Assembly (NCBI GenBank): GCA_964483405.1
Contig: CAZABC010000017.1
Span: forward strand, 1 to 49,946
Length of the DNA: 49,946 nucleotides
Direction: 5' to 3'
Origin: CAZABC01 sp964483405
GTDB taxonomy: Bacteria > Chloroflexota > Limnocylindria > Limnocylindrales > CSP1-4
Positions 17,699 to 25,230 of the stretch are shown in pieces. Position 1 is the first letter of the stretch; every line of letters starts with the position of its first letter. The position numbers and the translations under genes are program-made. The notes beneath the pieces are model-generated. The model had not been told where the DNA came from. It saw only the letters and a list, made by a program, of their open reading frames with translations, and did no database searches.

Positions 17699-18209
17699 GT
17701 ACTCCCTCCACTGGTCGGGCCAGGGATCACGAACGGGCCGGGCGGCTACGCACCGGTAGTGGGCTACGGGTGGGTAACCGGGATCATCGTCGCTGGGCAC
17801 CTCCTCCATGCCGATCCGTGATCCGGAACGAACCCCTCGGTTCGATAGTCTGCCCCAACCGATGGCGCCATGGAAGACGCAAACGCAGGCGCCGGCGGCG
17901 TCGCGAGGCCTCCCTCCGTACCCGGTCGGCAGACCGAGGTTGGCCGTATGAGACAACCACAAGGTGCCGCGACGCAAGGCCGCTGGACCCGGATTCGGGG
18001 CGCCGTTCGGACCCCGTGACCGTCGGGGGGCGCTGCCGGGATCGCCCACGGACGACCGACGCCGGTCAGGGTGCCGCGGCAGGGCCGGGCGTCGCGGCCG
18101 TTCGGGGCTTCCGGCCCATCCCGGCGGCCGGGCGCCGCGCGAGGCTATGGCCCGACCGAGGGGCGACCGCGTATGGTTCGTCCGATCGCTTCCGTATGGA
18201 GAGGTTCCG
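17699..18209. other. Divergent control region, permease / beta-ureidopropionase
   Basis: 511 bp without a convincing gene. It holds an inverted repeat CGAACC-CCTC-GGTTCG at 17829-17844 next to TATCGA/GATAGT, a small palindrome ATGGCGCCAT near 17866-17876, and the ribosome binding sites of both genes. It is long for this genome, which suggests regulation of the catabolic genes. I see no riboswitch that I can name. Confidence 0.4.
17829..17844. promoter_or_regulatory. Inverted repeat, candidate operator
   Basis: CGAACC-CCTC-GGTTCG lies roughly midway between the divergent permease and beta-ureidopropionase genes and abuts GATAGT, which reads as a possible -10 on the minus strand (GACTAT). A regulator of pyrimidine catabolism could bind here; none is encoded beside it. 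Confidence 0.35.
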
Positions 18210-19058
18210 ATGCCCCGGATCGTTCGCGGAGCGCTGCTGCAGGCCACCTGGACCGGCGACAAGGAGTCGATGATCCAGAAGCACGAGGGCTATGCCCACG
18301 AGGCGGCCAAGCAGGGCGCCCAGGTGATGCTCTTCCAGGAGCTCTTCTACGGGCCGTACTTCTGCCAGGTCCAGGAGCCGCAGTACTACAGCTACACCGA
18401 GCACATCCCGGACGGCCCGACGACGAAGCGGATGCAGGACCTCGCGAAGCAGACCGGCATGGTCCTCGTCGTCCCGATGTACGAAGAGGACGCGACCACC
18501 GGGATCTACTACAACACCGCGGCCGTCATCGACTCGGACGGGAGCTACCGCGGCAAGTACCGCAAGACCCACATCCCGCACGTGAAGGGCTTCTGGGAGA
18601 AGTACTACTTCCGGCCCGGCAACCTCGGCTATCCGGTCTTCGAGACGGCGGTCGGCAAGGTCGGCGTCTACATCTGCTACGACCGCCACTTCCCCGAGGG
18701 CGCCCGCGCGCTCGGCCTCAACGGCGCCGAGATGGTGTTCATCCCGAGCGCGACCTCGCGCGGCCTATCCGAGTACCTCTGGCGGATCGAGCAGGTCAGC
18801 CACGCGGTCGCCAACGGCTACTTCGTCGGGACGATCAACCGGGTCGGCATCGAGGCCGAGATCGGCGACGACGACTTCTACGGCCAGAGCTACTTCTGCG
18901 ATCCGCGCGGCCAGTTCGTCGGCTCGGTCGGCAGCCCGTACGAGGAGGAGCTCATCGTCCGGGACATGGACCTCGACCTCGTGACGCAGGTCCGCCAGAC
19001 CTGGCAGTTCTACCGCGACCGGCGACCCGACCAGTACGACGACCTCGTCCGGCCGTAG
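18210..19058 (+). CDS. Beta-ureidopropionase / N-carbamoyl amidohydrolase (nitrilase superfamily)
   Basis: 282 aa. The catalytic triad of the nitrilase superfamily is present as E44 (MLFQELF), K119 (GKYRKTHIPH) and C156 (YICYDRHFPEGAR). The HFPE and WEKYYF segments favour N-carbamoyl-beta-alanine or N-carbamylputrescine amidohydrolases; with dihydropyrimidinase nearby, hydrolysis of N-carbamoyl-beta-alanine to beta-alanine, CO2 and ammonia is the best call. The ATG at 18210 has GGAGAGG 5 nt upstream. Convergent with the rhodanese gene, with a hairpin between them. Confidence 0.88.
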   Translation: MPRIVRGALLQATWTGDKESMIQKHEGYAHEAAKQGAQVMLFQELFYGPYFCQVQEPQYYSYTEHIPDGPTTKRMQDLAKQTGMVLVVPMYEEDATTGIYYNTAAVIDSDGSYRGKYRKTHIPHVKGFWEKYYFRPGNLGYPVFETAVGKVGVYICYDRHFPEGARALGLNGAEMVFIPSATSRGLSEYLWRIEQVSHAVANGYFVGTINRVGIEAEIGDDDFYGQSYFCDPRGQFVGSVGSPYEEELIVRDMDLDLVTQVRQTWQFYRDRRPDQYDDLVRP

Positions 19059-19083
19059 CGCCGACGGACCCCCGACACGGACG

Positions 19084-19109
19084 GCGGGCGCCCGGCGACG
19101 GGCGCCCGC
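19084..19109. terminator. Bidirectional hairpin between convergent genes
   Basis: Eleven-bp perfect stem (GCGGGCGCCCG, GCGA loop, CGGGCGCCCGC) in the 79-bp gap between the beta-ureidopropionase and rhodanese stops. Its symmetry would serve transcripts from both sides. Confidence 0.6.
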
Positions 19110-19137
19110 ATCGTCTGCCGGTCGCCCGCAGGGCGGC

Positions 19138-19608
19138 CTACTCGCCGGTGACGGTCGGGTAGCCGGCCGCGGCCCAGTCGTTCATCCCGCCGGCCATCGA
19201 GGTCACGCCGGGGCGGCCGGCGGCGAGGAGGATGTCGCGACCGCTCGCGCTCCGATTGCCGGAGCGGCAGACGACGACGACCTGGCGGTCGGAGGGGACC
19301 TCGGCGACGCGGCCGGCGAGCTCGCCGAGCGGGATGAGCGTCGCGTCGGGGATGTGCCCGGCGACCCACTCGTCGGGCTGGCGCACGTCGAGGATGAACG
19401 CGCCGGCATCGCGGAGCGCGCTCGCCTCGGCGACGGCGACCTCCAGCGGGAGTGCCGCGACCGCGCCGGCGGACGTCGCCGCGCTCGCAGCCGGGCTCGC
19501 GGCCGGGCTCGCGGCCGGCGGCGCGACCGCCGTGGAGCAGGCGGCGATCGACGTGACGGCGGCGAGGAGGAGGGCGGCGAGCGCGGTGCGATGGGTCGGT
19601 CGAGACAT
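19138..19608 (-). CDS. Rhodanese-domain lipoprotein
   Basis: 156 aa. The signal peptide ends in a lipobox with C24 (VTSIAAC), so the mature protein is lipid-anchored on the outer face of the membrane, followed by an Ala/Ser/Pro linker (25-50). The rhodanese domain (about 55-155) has DVRQPDEWVAGHIPDA and the active-site loop CRSGNRS with C114, the sulfur-carrying Cys. Single-domain proteins of this kind transfer sulfane sulfur, e.g. from thiosulfate or persulfides; the acceptor is unknown. It is embedded in the pyrimidine-catabolism island but transcribed divergently from the LLM gene, with a perfect palindrome in its upstream region. Confidence 0.88.
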   Translation of the reverse strand: MSRPTHRTALAALLLAAVTSIAACSTAVAPPAASPAASPAASAATSAGAVAALPLEVAVAEASALRDAGAFILDVRQPDEWVAGHIPDATLIPLGELAGRVAEVPSDRQVVVVCRSGNRSASGRDILLAAGRPGVTSMAGGMNDWAAAGYPTVTGE

Positions 19609-19654
19609 CGGGCGTGACTCCGGTGTGCCGGCGTCGGCCGGCGGGTGATGCGGT

Positions 19655-19674
19655 CGGACCGGCGCGCCGGTCCG
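19655..19674. promoter_or_regulatory. Perfect 20-bp palindrome in the rhodanese leader
   Basis: The sequence CGGACCGGCG followed directly by its complement CGCCGGTCCG sits 47 bp upstream of the rhodanese ATG. If the promoter is near the 19716 palindrome, it would be a hairpin in the leader RNA; it could also be a DNA-level operator. Confidence 0.35.
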
Positions 19675-19707
19675 GCGCGGTCGTCCGGTGGAGGACCATC
19701 ATCGCAT

Positions 19708-19734
19708 CTACTTGCGTAGTTGCGCAACTACTTG
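19708..19734. promoter_or_regulatory. Palindrome GTAGTTGC/GCAACTAC, candidate operator
   Basis: A perfect 16-bp palindrome at 19716-19731 within an AT-richer patch between the divergent rhodanese and LLM genes. CTACTTG occurs at 19708-19714 and again at 19728-19734, 20 bp apart, overlapping the palindrome. Such sites are typical for dimeric winged-helix repressors (MarR, ArsR, PadR types), but no such regulator is encoded here. Confidence 0.5.
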
Positions 19735-19782
19735 GTCAATGGCGCCGTCGCGTCGCGACCCGGTCGGATCCGTCGCTGCGCC

Positions 19783-19816
19783 GGTCCATCGGGGTGTACC
19801 CTCTGCGGTCCATCGG
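19783..19816 (+). promoter_or_regulatory. Direct repeat around a possible -10 of the LLM gene
   Basis: GGTCCATCGG occurs at 19783-19792 and 19807-19816 (24 bp apart) and brackets TACCCT at 19796-19801 (approximate), a TANNNT hexamer. This could be a promoter flanked by activator or repressor half-sites, 30-50 bp before the start codon. Confidence 0.35.
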
Positions 19817-19847
19817 CTGCCCGTCACGCCCGGAGGTCGTCGAAGCG

Positions 19848-20861
19848 ATGCAGTTCGGTTTCACGCTCAAGCCTGATCACACGATCGAGCGGACGCTCGC
19901 GCTGACCCGCCAGGCGGAGGCCGCTGGGTTCGCCTACGGCTGGCTCTTCGACAGCCACGTGCTGTGGCGCGATCCCTACCCACTGCTGACGCTCATGGCC
20001 CAGGCGACGACGACGATGCGGCTCGGCACCTGCGTGACGAACCCGGCGACCCGCGAGCCGTCGGTCACCGCCTCGACGCTGGCGGTCCTCGGGGAGCTGT
20101 CCGGTGGTCGGATGGACCTCGGCATCGGCCGCGGCGACTCGGCGCGGCGGGTCCTCGGCAAGGCGCCGACGACGATGCGCGACCTCGAGGAGGCGGTCCA
20201 CGTCATCCGGGCCCTCGTCGAGGGCCGGCCGATCGAGTTCGAGGGAACGACGCTCGAGCTCACCTGGACGCCCGCGCACCGGCTGCCCGTCTGGATCGCC
20301 GGCTACGGACCGGTCGCACTCAAGCTGACCGGCCGGATCGCCGACGGCGCGATGCTCCAGATCGCCGATCCCGACCTCGTCGGCTGGTTCGTGTCGCAGG
20401 TCCGGGCCTCGGCCGCCGAGGCCGGGCGCGATCCGGCCGCGGTCTCGATCATGGCCGCCGCGCCGGCCCACGTCGGCGATCTCGCGGATGGGCGCGACCG
20501 GGTCCGCTGGTTCCCGGCCCTCGTCGGCAACCACGTCGTCGACCTCGTCAACAAGTACGAGGGCGCGGACCTGCCCGAGTCGCTGACGCGCTACATCCGG
20601 GGCCGGCAGGGCTACGACTACCGGCACCATGCCGAGGTCGGCAGCTCGAACGCCGAGTTCGTGACCGACGACATCGTCGACCGGTTCGGGATCGTCGGCG
20701 GCGTCGACGCCCACATCGAGAAGCTCCATGCCCTCGCCGCGGCCGGGGTGGACCAGTTCAACGTCTACCTGATGAACGGCGACGAGGAGGCGCAGCTGGA
20801 GGTCTACGGGCGCGAGATCATCCCGGCGCTCCGCGATGTCGCAGCGAGCAGGACGACCTGA
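19848..20861 (+). CDS. Luciferase-like (LLM) flavin- or F420-dependent oxidoreductase
   Basis: 337 aa TIM-barrel protein. MQFGFTLKPDH opens strand 1; GWLFDSHVLWRDPYPLL, MRLGTCVTNPATREPSVTA and GRMDLGIGRGDSARR are typical of the LLM superfamily (about residues 30-110), with VWIAGYGPVALKLTGRIADG later. It could use FMN or F420; sequence by eye does not decide. Location beside dihydropyrimidinase and beta-ureidopropionase suggests oxidation or ring opening of a nucleobase-like substrate, by loose analogy with RutA, another LLM protein; this is inference. GGAGG lies 11 nt before the ATG. Ninety-four bp separate its stop from the MttB remnant. Confidence 0.8.
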   Translation: MQFGFTLKPDHTIERTLALTRQAEAAGFAYGWLFDSHVLWRDPYPLLTLMAQATTTMRLGTCVTNPATREPSVTASTLAVLGELSGGRMDLGIGRGDSARRVLGKAPTTMRDLEEAVHVIRALVEGRPIEFEGTTLELTWTPAHRLPVWIAGYGPVALKLTGRIADGAMLQIADPDLVGWFVSQVRASAAEAGRDPAAVSIMAAAPAHVGDLADGRDRVRWFPALVGNHVVDLVNKYEGADLPESLTRYIRGRQGYDYRHHAEVGSSNAEFVTDDIVDRFGIVGGVDAHIEKLHALAAAGVDQFNVYLMNGDEEAQLEVYGREIIPALRDVAASRTT

Positions 20862-20955
20862 CGCAGACCGCCGGCGGCCAGCCCGCCCCGCGCACCTCCG
20901 CCGTGTCGGGACCGGCGTCGACCGTATCCTGACCACCCGACCCTCGGAGGCAGGC

Positions 20956-21087
20956 GTGCGAACGACCGACCGGCCACCCAGCATCCACGACGCGGATGCT
21001 CCGTCGTTCCGCGTCCTGACCGACGACGGGCGCCGCCGGATCCATGACGCCGCGCTCGCGGTCCTCGAGGACCCCGGCGTCCGGATC
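20956..21087 (+). pseudogene. 5' remnant of an MttB-family (trimethylamine methyltransferase-like) gene
   Basis: A GTG at 20956 with GGAGG 5 nt upstream opens a frame whose residues 20-44 (VLTDDGRRRIHDAALAVLE, then DPGVRI) match the conserved N-terminus of MttB-superfamily methyltransferases, normally about 450-520 aa. Homology then stops abruptly; the frame continues without a stop through about 37 unrelated residues into the dihydropyrimidinase ATG at 21199. I read it as a deleted methyltransferase gene that kept its translation start. If translated it would append 81 residues to dihydropyrimidinase. Confidence 0.55.
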
Positions 21088-21198
21088 GGATGGCCCCCGG
21101 CTGAGGGACGCTGGGCCCCTCTCCATGTCGTCGTGATGTGCCACGATGCGCCGGTGGCCGGCCACAGCGCCGGCAGGCCCATCTGCCAGGAGGGCGGA

Positions 21199-22596
21199 AT
21201 GCGCACCCTGATCACCAACGGCACGATCGTCACCGCGGACGGCTCGTACGCGGCCGACGTCCTCGTCGACGGCGAGACCATCGCCCTCATCGGCAAGGAC
21301 CTCGCCGCGACCGGGGTGACCGCCGACGAGACGATCGACGCGACCGATCGATACGTCATCCCCGGGGGCATCGACCCCCACACGCACATGGAGCTCCCGT
21401 TCGGGGGCACCTTCGCCAAGGACACCTTCGAGACCGGGTCGAAGGCGGCGGCCTTCGGCGGCACGACGACGATCGTCGACTTCGCCGTCCAGTCGAAGGG
21501 CAGCGCCCTCCACGCCGGGCTCGACACGTGGATGGCGAAGGCCGAGGGCAACGCCGTCATCGACTATGGCTTCCACATGATCATGAGCGACGTCACCGAC
21601 GAGTCGCTCAAGGAGATGGACCAGCTCGTCGCCGAGGGCGTGCCGGACTTCAAGCTGTTCACCGCCTACCCGGGCGTCTTCCTCAGCGACGACGGCTCGA
21701 TCTTCCGGGCGATGCAGCAGACCCAGAAGAACGGCGGGCTCATCCTGATGCACGCCGAGAACGGCATGGCGATCGACGTCGTCGCCAACCAGTACGCGGC
21801 CGCCGGCAAGACCGACCCGTATTACCACGGCGTCGTCCGCTACCCGGTCTTCGAGGGCGAGGCGACGAACCGGGTCATCCGGCTGGCCGAAGCTGCCGGC
21901 GCGCCGGTCTACATCGTCCACCTCTCATCCATCGACGCCCTCGACGCGGTCAAGGCGGCTCGCGACCGCGGCGCCAAGGCGTTCGCCGAGACGTGCCCGC
22001 AGTACCTCTTCCTGACGCTCGACGATCTCGGCAACGGCTTCGAGGGTGCGAAGTTCGTCTGCAGCCCGCCGCTTCGTCCGGCCGAGCACCTCGAGGCGCT
22101 CTGGACGGGCCTCGTCAAGGACGACCTCCAGCTCGTCGGGACCGACCACTGCCCGTTCGACTTCCACGGCCAGAAGGAGCTCGGGCGGGGCGACTTCCGA
22201 AAGATCCCGAACGGCCTCCCGGCCGTCGAGGACCGGGTCAACCTGATGCACGACGGTGGCGTCGTCGGTGGCCGGTTCACGAAGGAGCGCTGGGTCGAGG
22301 TCATCTCGACCGCGCCGGCGAAGATCTTCGGGATGTACCCCAGGAAGGGCCTGATCGCCGTCGGCTCGGACGCCGACATCGTCATCTACGACCCGAACAA
22401 GAAGCACACGATCAGCGCGGCGACCCACCACATGGACGTCGACTACTCGATCTTCGAGGGTCGCGAGGTCCAGGGCGCGGCCGAGGTCGTCATGAGCCGC
22501 GGCACGGTCGTCGTGCGTGGCGACGAGTTCGTCGGCCCGGCCGGCCACGGTCGCTTCCTCAAGCGCTCCCCGGCCGACTTCGTCCGGATGTCGTGA
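21199..22596 (+). CDS. Dihydropyrimidinase / hydantoinase
   Basis: 465 aa amidohydrolase that opens dihydrouracil or hydantoin rings to N-carbamoyl amino acids. Metal ligands are visible: H61 and H63 (DPHTHME), carboxylated K152 (PDFKLFTAYPG), H185 (LMHAENG), H241 (IVHLSS) and D316 (GTDHCPFD). FCSPPLRP-like VCSPPLRP is the substrate loop. The ATG at 21199 has AGGAGG upstream and matches the family N-terminus, although the frame remains open upstream through an MttB remnant. The stop overlaps the GTG of the next gene (GTGA). Substrate fits the adjacent beta-ureidopropionase. Confidence 0.93.
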   Translation: MRTLITNGTIVTADGSYAADVLVDGETIALIGKDLAATGVTADETIDATDRYVIPGGIDPHTHMELPFGGTFAKDTFETGSKAAAFGGTTTIVDFAVQSKGSALHAGLDTWMAKAEGNAVIDYGFHMIMSDVTDESLKEMDQLVAEGVPDFKLFTAYPGVFLSDDGSIFRAMQQTQKNGGLILMHAENGMAIDVVANQYAAAGKTDPYYHGVVRYPVFEGEATNRVIRLAEAAGAPVYIVHLSSIDALDAVKAARDRGAKAFAETCPQYLFLTLDDLGNGFEGAKFVCSPPLRPAEHLEALWTGLVKDDLQLVGTDHCPFDFHGQKELGRGDFRKIPNGLPAVEDRVNLMHDGGVVGGRFTKERWVEVISTAPAKIFGMYPRKGLIAVGSDADIVIYDPNKKHTISAATHHMDVDYSIFEGREVQGAAEVVMSRGTVVVRGDEFVGPAGHGRFLKRSPADFVRMS

Positions 22597-23546
22597 CCGG
22601 CGGCGAGCGGCGGTCGCTCCCCGCGCCCGGCGAGGCCGTCGTCATCGACGGCGGCCTCGCGACCGAGCTCGAGGCCCGCGGTCACGACCTCGCCGACAGG
22701 CTGTGGTCCGCCCGGGTCCTCGTCGAGGACCCGGCGGCGATCGAAGCCGTCCATGCGGCGTACTTCGCGGCCGGCGCGCGCGTCGCGACGACGGCGAGCT
22801 ACCAGGCGACGATCGAGGGCTTCGCCCGGGCCGGCATCGCCCGCGACGACGGGCTCGCCCTCATCCGGCGGAGCGCCGAGGTCGCACGCCGGGCGCGCGA
22901 CCGGGCGGAGGCGCGGGCCCGGGCGGCCGGCGACGAGCGCCCGCGCTACGTCGCCGGGTCGGTCGGGCCGTACGGGGCGATGCTCGCCGACGGCTCGGAG
23001 TACACCGGCGCCTACGCCCTCGACGTGGCCGCCCTCGCCGACTTCCACCGGCCCCGGGTCGAGGCCCTCGTCGCGGCCGGCGTCGATCTGCTCGCGGTCG
23101 AGACGATCCCGACGGCGACCGAGGCGACGGCGATCGCCCGCCTCCTCGCCGAGCATCCCGGCGTCCCGGCGTGGATCTCGTTCCAGTGCCAGGACGGCGC
23201 GCGGACGGCGCGCGGCGAGCCGATCGGCGAGGCGATCGGCGCGGTCGCCGAGGCCGCGGCCGGTGGTGCCCCGATCGTCGCGGTCGGCGTCAACTGCACG
23301 GCGCCGGGCGACATGCCGGCGCTCCTCGAGGCGGCCCGCGCGGCGACGACGCTGCCGCTCGTCGCCTACCCGAACCGCGGTCGCGGCTGGGACGCCGAGT
23401 CGCGCCGCTGGCTCGATCCGACCGGCCCCGGCTTCGACCCGGCGACGACTGCCGGCTGGACCGCCCTCGGCGCGACCTGGCTCGGCGGCTGCTGCGGCGT
23501 CGGGCCGGCCGACATCGCCGCGCTCGCGAGCCGTCTCTCCACCTAG
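22593..23546 (+). CDS. mmuM: Homocysteine S-methyltransferase family protein
   Basis: 317 aa. The zinc-binding Cys triad of the betaine-homocysteine methyltransferase family is present: C235 (GVNCTAPG) and C300/C301 (LGGCCGVGP). IDGGLATELEARG at the N-terminus and AVETIPTATEA are typical of MmuM, which transfers a methyl group from S-methylmethionine to homocysteine. GTG start at 22593 overlaps the dihydropyrimidinase stop, so the genes are coupled. Its presence among pyrimidine-catabolic genes is unexplained; the neighbouring MttB remnant suggests that methyl transfer once had a place in this operon. Confidence 0.85.
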   Translation: MTGGERRSLPAPGEAVVIDGGLATELEARGHDLADRLWSARVLVEDPAAIEAVHAAYFAAGARVATTASYQATIEGFARAGIARDDGLALIRRSAEVARRARDRAEARARAAGDERPRYVAGSVGPYGAMLADGSEYTGAYALDVAALADFHRPRVEALVAAGVDLLAVETIPTATEATAIARLLAEHPGVPAWISFQCQDGARTARGEPIGEAIGAVAEAAAGGAPIVAVGVNCTAPGDMPALLEAARAATTLPLVAYPNRGRGWDAESRRWLDPTGPGFDPATTAGWTALGATWLGGCCGVGPADIAALASRLST

Positions 23547-23587
23547 CCCGGTCCACGCCCCCGGACCGACCCGCCACGGAGGCCGCG

Positions 23588-23902
23588 ATGTACGTCACCC
23601 TCGTCAGCGTCCACGTCCTGCCCGAGCACGTCGAGGCGTTCCTCGACGCGATCCGGGTCAACCACGAGGGCTCGATCCGCGAGCCCGGCTGTCTGCGGTT
23701 CGACGTCCTCCGCTCGCCCGACGACCCGACCCGGTTCCTCCTGTACGAGGCGTACGTGGACGAGGCGGCCGCGGCGGCCCACAAGGAGACGAGCCACTAT
23801 CTCGCCTTCCGCGACGCCGCCGCGCCGTGGATGGCGGAGCCACGGACCGGCGTTCGCTGGGACGGCCTCTACCCCGAGCTCCCGCTCGACCCGGACGCCT
23901 GA
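23588..23902 (+). CDS. ABM-domain protein (putative quinol monooxygenase, LsrG-like)
   Basis: 104 aa, a single antibiotic-biosynthesis-monooxygenase domain: VSVHVLPEHVEAFLDAI, then EPGCLRFDVLRSPDDPTRF and FLLYEAYVDEAAAAAHKE, the dimeric ferredoxin-like fold seen in YgiN and LsrG. Substrate unknown. ATG at 23588, 41 nt after the methyltransferase stop, and 14 nt before the Fe-ADH gene, the same pairing of ABM and ADH seen in small catabolic operons. Confidence 0.85.
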   Translation: MYVTLVSVHVLPEHVEAFLDAIRVNHEGSIREPGCLRFDVLRSPDDPTRFLLYEAYVDEAAAAAHKETSHYLAFRDAAAPWMAEPRTGVRWDGLYPELPLDPDA

Positions 23903-23916
23903 CCGGAGGCCGCCCG

Positions 23917-25176
23917 ATGGCCGACGACTTCACGCTGGCCCGGCTACCCTCGATCGCCTTCGGCGCCGGCGCGGTCGAGCGGCTGCCCGATGCGATCGCC
24001 CGACACGGCCGGACGGCCATGATCGTCACCGGCGCCCGGTCGTTCCGGGCCGGCCCGCGCTGGCGGTGGCTCCTCGCCGCGCTCGCCGAGCGGGGTGTCG
24101 CCATCGTGGACGCCAGGGTGAGCGGCGAGCCGTCGCCGGCCGACGTCGACGCGATCGTCGCCGTCGGGCGGGCGGCCGGGGCCGACGTCGTCGTCGGGAT
24201 CGGCGGCGGCAGCGCGCTCGATGCGGCCAAGGCGACCGCGGGGCTGCTCCGGACCGGCACCTCGGCGGGCGACCACCTCGAGGGCGTCGGGCCCGGGCTC
24301 CCCTACCCCGGCCCGACGGTCCCCTTCATCGCCGTCCCGACGACGGCCGGGACCGGCAGCGAGGCCACCAGGAACGCGGTCCTGTCGGTCATCGGGCCCG
24401 ACGGGTACAAGCGCTCGTTCCGCGACGAGCGACTCGTCGCGGCCGAGGCGATCGTCGATCCCGACCTGCTCGTCGGCGCTTCCCCGGCCTCGATCGCGGC
24501 GAACGGGATGGACGCCCTCACCCAGCTCCTCGAGGCGCTCGTCTCGACCCGGGCGAGCCCGGTCACGACCGCGCTCGCGCTGCGCGGGCTCGAGGCGGTC
24601 CGCGACGGCCTGCTGCCGTGGCACGCGGCGGCGATGGGCGGCGCGACGGCGGATCCGGCGGCGGCAGCGACGGGTGCCGGCACGGCGGGCGGCGCGGCGG
24701 CGGACACGACCGTGGCGGCGCGGTCGGCGATGGCCCTCGCGGCGCTGCTCTCCGGGATCTGCCTCGCCAACGCCGGGCTCGGCGTCGTCCACGGGCTCGC
24801 CTCGCCCCTCGGCGCGGCCTTCCCGATCCCGCACGGCGCGGCCTGCGGCGCGGTGCTCGTCGCCGGCACGGAGGCCAACCTGCTGGCCCTTGCGAGTCGG
24901 GCATCGGGCTCGCCCGCCCTGGCGCGATACGCCGCCGCCGGGCGGATCCTCGCTTCCCTGCCAGCCGACACGCCGGCCGAGCTGGCCCGCGCGGCACTCG
25001 TCGACACGCTCCGTCGGTGGCGCCATGCGCTCGGGATCCCGGGCCTCGCGGCTTGGGGCATCGGCGGGGGGGAGGTACCTGCGCTCGTCGCCGGCTCGCG
25101 CGGGTCGTCGATGCGGACCAACCCGGTCGAGCTGACCGACGACGAGATCGCCGCGGTCGTCCGCGCCAGCCGCTGA
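23917..25176 (+). CDS. Iron-containing (group III) alcohol dehydrogenase
   Basis: 419 aa, Fe-ADH/maleylacetate reductase superfamily. The NAD(P) loop is GIGGGSALDAAKA (about 89-101) with PTTAGTGSE (about 143-151). Metal site: Asp in NGMDALTQ, then His in VVHGLASPLG and IPHGAACG; the usual second ligand His is Gln (DALTQ), as in a subset of the family. A low-complexity Ala/Gly/Thr insert lies at about 245-270. In this context it could reduce malonate semialdehyde to 3-hydroxypropionate, the product of beta-alanine transamination; that role is inference. GGAGG 7 nt before the ATG. Last gene of the plus-strand operon. Confidence 0.85.
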   Translation: MADDFTLARLPSIAFGAGAVERLPDAIARHGRTAMIVTGARSFRAGPRWRWLLAALAERGVAIVDARVSGEPSPADVDAIVAVGRAAGADVVVGIGGGSALDAAKATAGLLRTGTSAGDHLEGVGPGLPYPGPTVPFIAVPTTAGTGSEATRNAVLSVIGPDGYKRSFRDERLVAAEAIVDPDLLVGASPASIAANGMDALTQLLEALVSTRASPVTTALALRGLEAVRDGLLPWHAAAMGGATADPAAAATGAGTAGGAAADTTVAARSAMALAALLSGICLANAGLGVVHGLASPLGAAFPIPHGAACGAVLVAGTEANLLALASRASGSPALARYAAAGRILASLPADTPAELARAALVDTLRRWRHALGIPGLAAWGIGGGEVPALVAGSRGSSMRTNPVELTDDEIAAVVRASR

Positions 25177-25230
25177 GCCATCGCCCGGCACGCCGCACCG
25201 CTCGCGTGATCCGGGAGGGCCCCGGCGGCG

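Noticed and set aside
17699..17815. Permease start about 38 codons upstream of 17698
   Set aside because: That ATG lacks an SD, whereas 17698 has GGAGGGAG at good spacing.
17835..17850. T-loop-like GGTTCGATAGTC suggesting a tRNA
   Set aside because: No anticodon arm or acceptor stem can be paired around it; it is part of a short inverted repeat.
20836..22596. Dihydropyrimidinase starting far upstream
   Set aside because: The ATG at 21199 has a strong SD and family N-terminus; upstream residues are the MttB remnant and unrelated sequence.
23917..25176. Loss of a metal ligand (His to Gln) in the Fe-ADH as a sign of inactivation
   Set aside because: DALTQ is common in a subset of active-looking group III dehydrogenases, so it is not evidence of decay.
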